From Alphaproteobacteria bacterium (GTDB lineage: Bacteria > Pseudomonadota > Alphaproteobacteria > TMED109), in the NCBI GenBank assembly GCA_022825705.1, contig JAJDWH010000010.1, forward strand, positions 1 through 64,000: a DNA stretch of 64,000 nt, given 5' to 3'. The notes below the pieces were generated by a model, which was not told the DNA's origin, did no database searches, and saw only the letters and a list, made by a program, of their open reading frames with translations. The position numbers were made by a program, and so were the translations under genes. Positions within the stretch are counted from its first letter, which is position 1; each line of letters starts with the position of its first letter. Positions 62,673 through 64,000 of the stretch are shown piece after piece.

Positions 62673-63292
62673 CGCATTCTTCCCACTTTCATTACTTTCT
62701 GATCGTTTACATTACATAATGAGGAAAGGCAAGGATGTTGACGGGAAAACCTTGTCGCTGCCCCGCAGTTCGAGGGGCTCGGAAATGTAAGCTCCGCCGG
62801 CTTTTCGCCCGGTCCCGGCCAGCGGGCAGCACAGGCTGTGATGGCTTGACACGTACGTATGGCAGGTGAACCCGATTGCAGTCAGCAGCATCAAGCTGAT
62901 CCGGAGGCTGCGCCGGTGCCCGGAAGATCGGGAACCGGGCGGGGTTCGCCATGGCCTCCGCAAGCAGGGGGCGGAGGCGTGCCGCGGTGCGCAGCTCTAT
63001 CTCAGTGGACGTGCCGTGCAGCCTCGGAGCGGCGGTCGCCCGATCACGGGGCGACACCCGCACGCGTGTCAGTGCCGGGTGAAAACTCACCGATAGCGCC
63101 GAAGTAAGGGTCCCCGGTTTTCGGCTGGTCGCACGAGCCCGGGGGCCTGCCCCCGGGCTCGTGGCCGCCCTGCGAGCCCTGGCGTCAGAACCCCTGAGCG
63201 TCGACGAGGCGAGGCGCCTGCGCGGGTCCGGATGGGACGGCGATCTGGCTGAGATGCGACGGAACCGCGGGCCCTAGCCGCTGCCGGGGACC
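62673..63292. other. Intergenic region between the AbrB antitoxin and thiolase genes
   Basis: No gene recognised on either strand. Contains the strong hairpin listed separately. Confidence 0.4.
63132..63163 (-). terminator. 14-bp perfect hairpin downstream of the thiolase gene
   Basis: CACGAGCCCGGGGG and its exact complement are separated by CCTG. It lies 130 bases beyond the thiolase stop on its transcript. There is no T run, so it may be a 3'-end stabiliser or Rho-assisted terminator. Confidence 0.45.
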
Positions 63293-64000
63293 TCAGGCGC
63301 GTTCGAGCAGGAGCGCGATTCCCTGTCCGACGCCGATGCACATGGTGCAGACCGCATACCGACCGTCGCGAGCCGCGAGTTCCCGGGCGGCCGTCATGGC
63401 AAGCCGCGCACCCGACATCCCGAGCGGATGGCCGTACGCGATGGCGCCGCCGTTCGGGTTGACATGCTCCGCGTGGTCCGGAAGCCCGAGTTGGCGGAGA
63501 CACGCCAGTGCCTGACTGGCAAAGGCTTCGTTCAGCTCGATCACATCGACGTCGCCAAGGCTGACACCGGCGCGATCCAGAAGCTTCGGCACGGCGGCAG
63601 CGGGTCCCATGCCCATGACCCGCGGCGGGACACCGGCGACGGCCGCGCCGACGACCCGCGCCAGGGGCGTCAGTCCGTGTTCCTCGACGGCTTCCTCGGA
63701 GGCGAGCACGAGCGCGCAGGCGCCGTCGTTGACGCCGGACGCGTTGCCGGCCGTGACCGTGCCGCCCTCACGGAACGGTGCCGGAAGCTTGGCGAGTCCC
63801 TCCAGCGTGGTGCCTGGACGGGGATGCTCGTCCTCGGCAACGGTGAGCGGAGGGCCCCGTCGCTGCGGCACCTCGATCGGGGCAATTTCCGAGGCCATGC
63901 GCTCGACCGCCGCGGCATCGGCCGCCCGCTGCTGCGAGCGGAGCGCGAAGGCATCCTGGTCGGCGCGGCTGACCTGGTACTCCTCGGCAACGTTCTCGCC
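63293..64000 (-). CDS. Thiolase (acetyl-CoA C-acyltransferase / 3-oxoadipyl-CoA thiolase type), partial
   Basis: The visible C-terminal 235 residues include [40 protein letters not shown], the NEAF site ([15 protein letters not shown]), [11 protein letters not shown] (catalytic His) and [15 protein letters not shown] (catalytic Cys). These are the hallmarks of the degradative thiolase group, which splits 3-ketoacyl-CoA with CoA. The start lies beyond the window, with the first catalytic Cys. Neighbours are not seen, so the pathway (beta-oxidation, beta-ketoadipate or sterol side-chain breakdown) cannot be told. Confidence 0.92.
   Translation of the reverse strand, partial: GENVAEEYQVSRADQDAFALRSQQRAADAAAVERMASEIAPIEVPQRRGPPLTVAEDEHPRPGTTLEGLAKLPAPFREGGTVTAGNASGVNDGACALVLASEEAVEEHGLTPLARVVGAAVAGVPPRVMGMGPAAAVPKLLDRAGVSLGDVDVIELNEAFASQALACLRQLGLPDHAEHVNPNGGAIAYGHPLGMSGARLAMTAARELAARDGRYAVCTMCIGVGQGIALLLERA

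Noticed and set aside
62707-63120. Structured stretch that might be a cobalamin or other riboswitch
   Set aside because: I could not find the conserved B12-box or another known aptamer core, and no suitable downstream gene follows in the right orientation.

Overview
The window is GC-rich and reads as a chromosome segment of an uncultured Gram-negative bacterium, most likely an alphaproteobacterium. It encodes the alphaproteobacterial type of SspB directly upstream of a class I fumarase, outer-membrane autotransporter and Tsx-like proteins, and overlapping high-GC genes. There are no tRNA or rRNA genes. At least eighteen toxin-antitoxin-type loci or remnants, plus decayed mobile elements, separate the metabolic genes. 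Such TA load together with sterol genes fits a host-associated (for example marine sponge) symbiont; that habitat is inference only.

Layout. 1-8.5 kb: partial HlyD-type adaptor, DUF3500 protein, Fic AMPylase, and many intact or broken TA modules around a TnpB element with 25-bp terminal inverted repeats. 8.7-13.8 kb: hydantoinase/oxoprolinase subunits A and B, split by an antisense FitAB module. 14.3-17 kb: a large secreted protein joining a sensor-like N-terminal region to an autotransporter beta-barrel. 18-20.6 kb: two nucleotidyltransferase-type TA-like loci. 21-23.9 kb: paired M16 peptidases.

24.2-42.6 kb is the most interesting part. It holds a sterol C-24-methyltransferase homologue (ERG6-like), a LolA-like lipid carrier and an RND/MMPL transporter, a Rieske oxygenase, a fusion of a GPP34 (GOLPH3-like) domain to a cytochrome P450, an ERG2/sigma-1-receptor family sterol isomerase, a Tsx-like outer-membrane channel, a 3beta-HSD-like dehydrogenase and a steroid-5alpha-reductase-like membrane enzyme. 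No squalene epoxidase or oxidosqualene cyclase is present. The simplest reading is a locus for taking up and remodelling sterols made elsewhere: C-24 alkylation, nuclear double-bond movement, oxidation at C-3 and 5alpha-reduction.

42.6-57 kb: a membrane acyltransferase-like protein, aldo/keto reductase, LysR regulator, hydroxyacyl-CoA/carnitine dehydrogenase-like enzyme, SDR, class II aldolase, acyl-CoA synthetase and a ThDP-dependent lyase, which look like a catabolic island. It is interrupted by HicB and DinJ/YafQ remnants, a DUF4143 ATPase preceded by four 22-bp tandem repeats, and a DUF2283 pair. 57-64 kb: cinA, two PIN-toxin modules, sspB-fumarase (housekeeping) and a partial thiolase.
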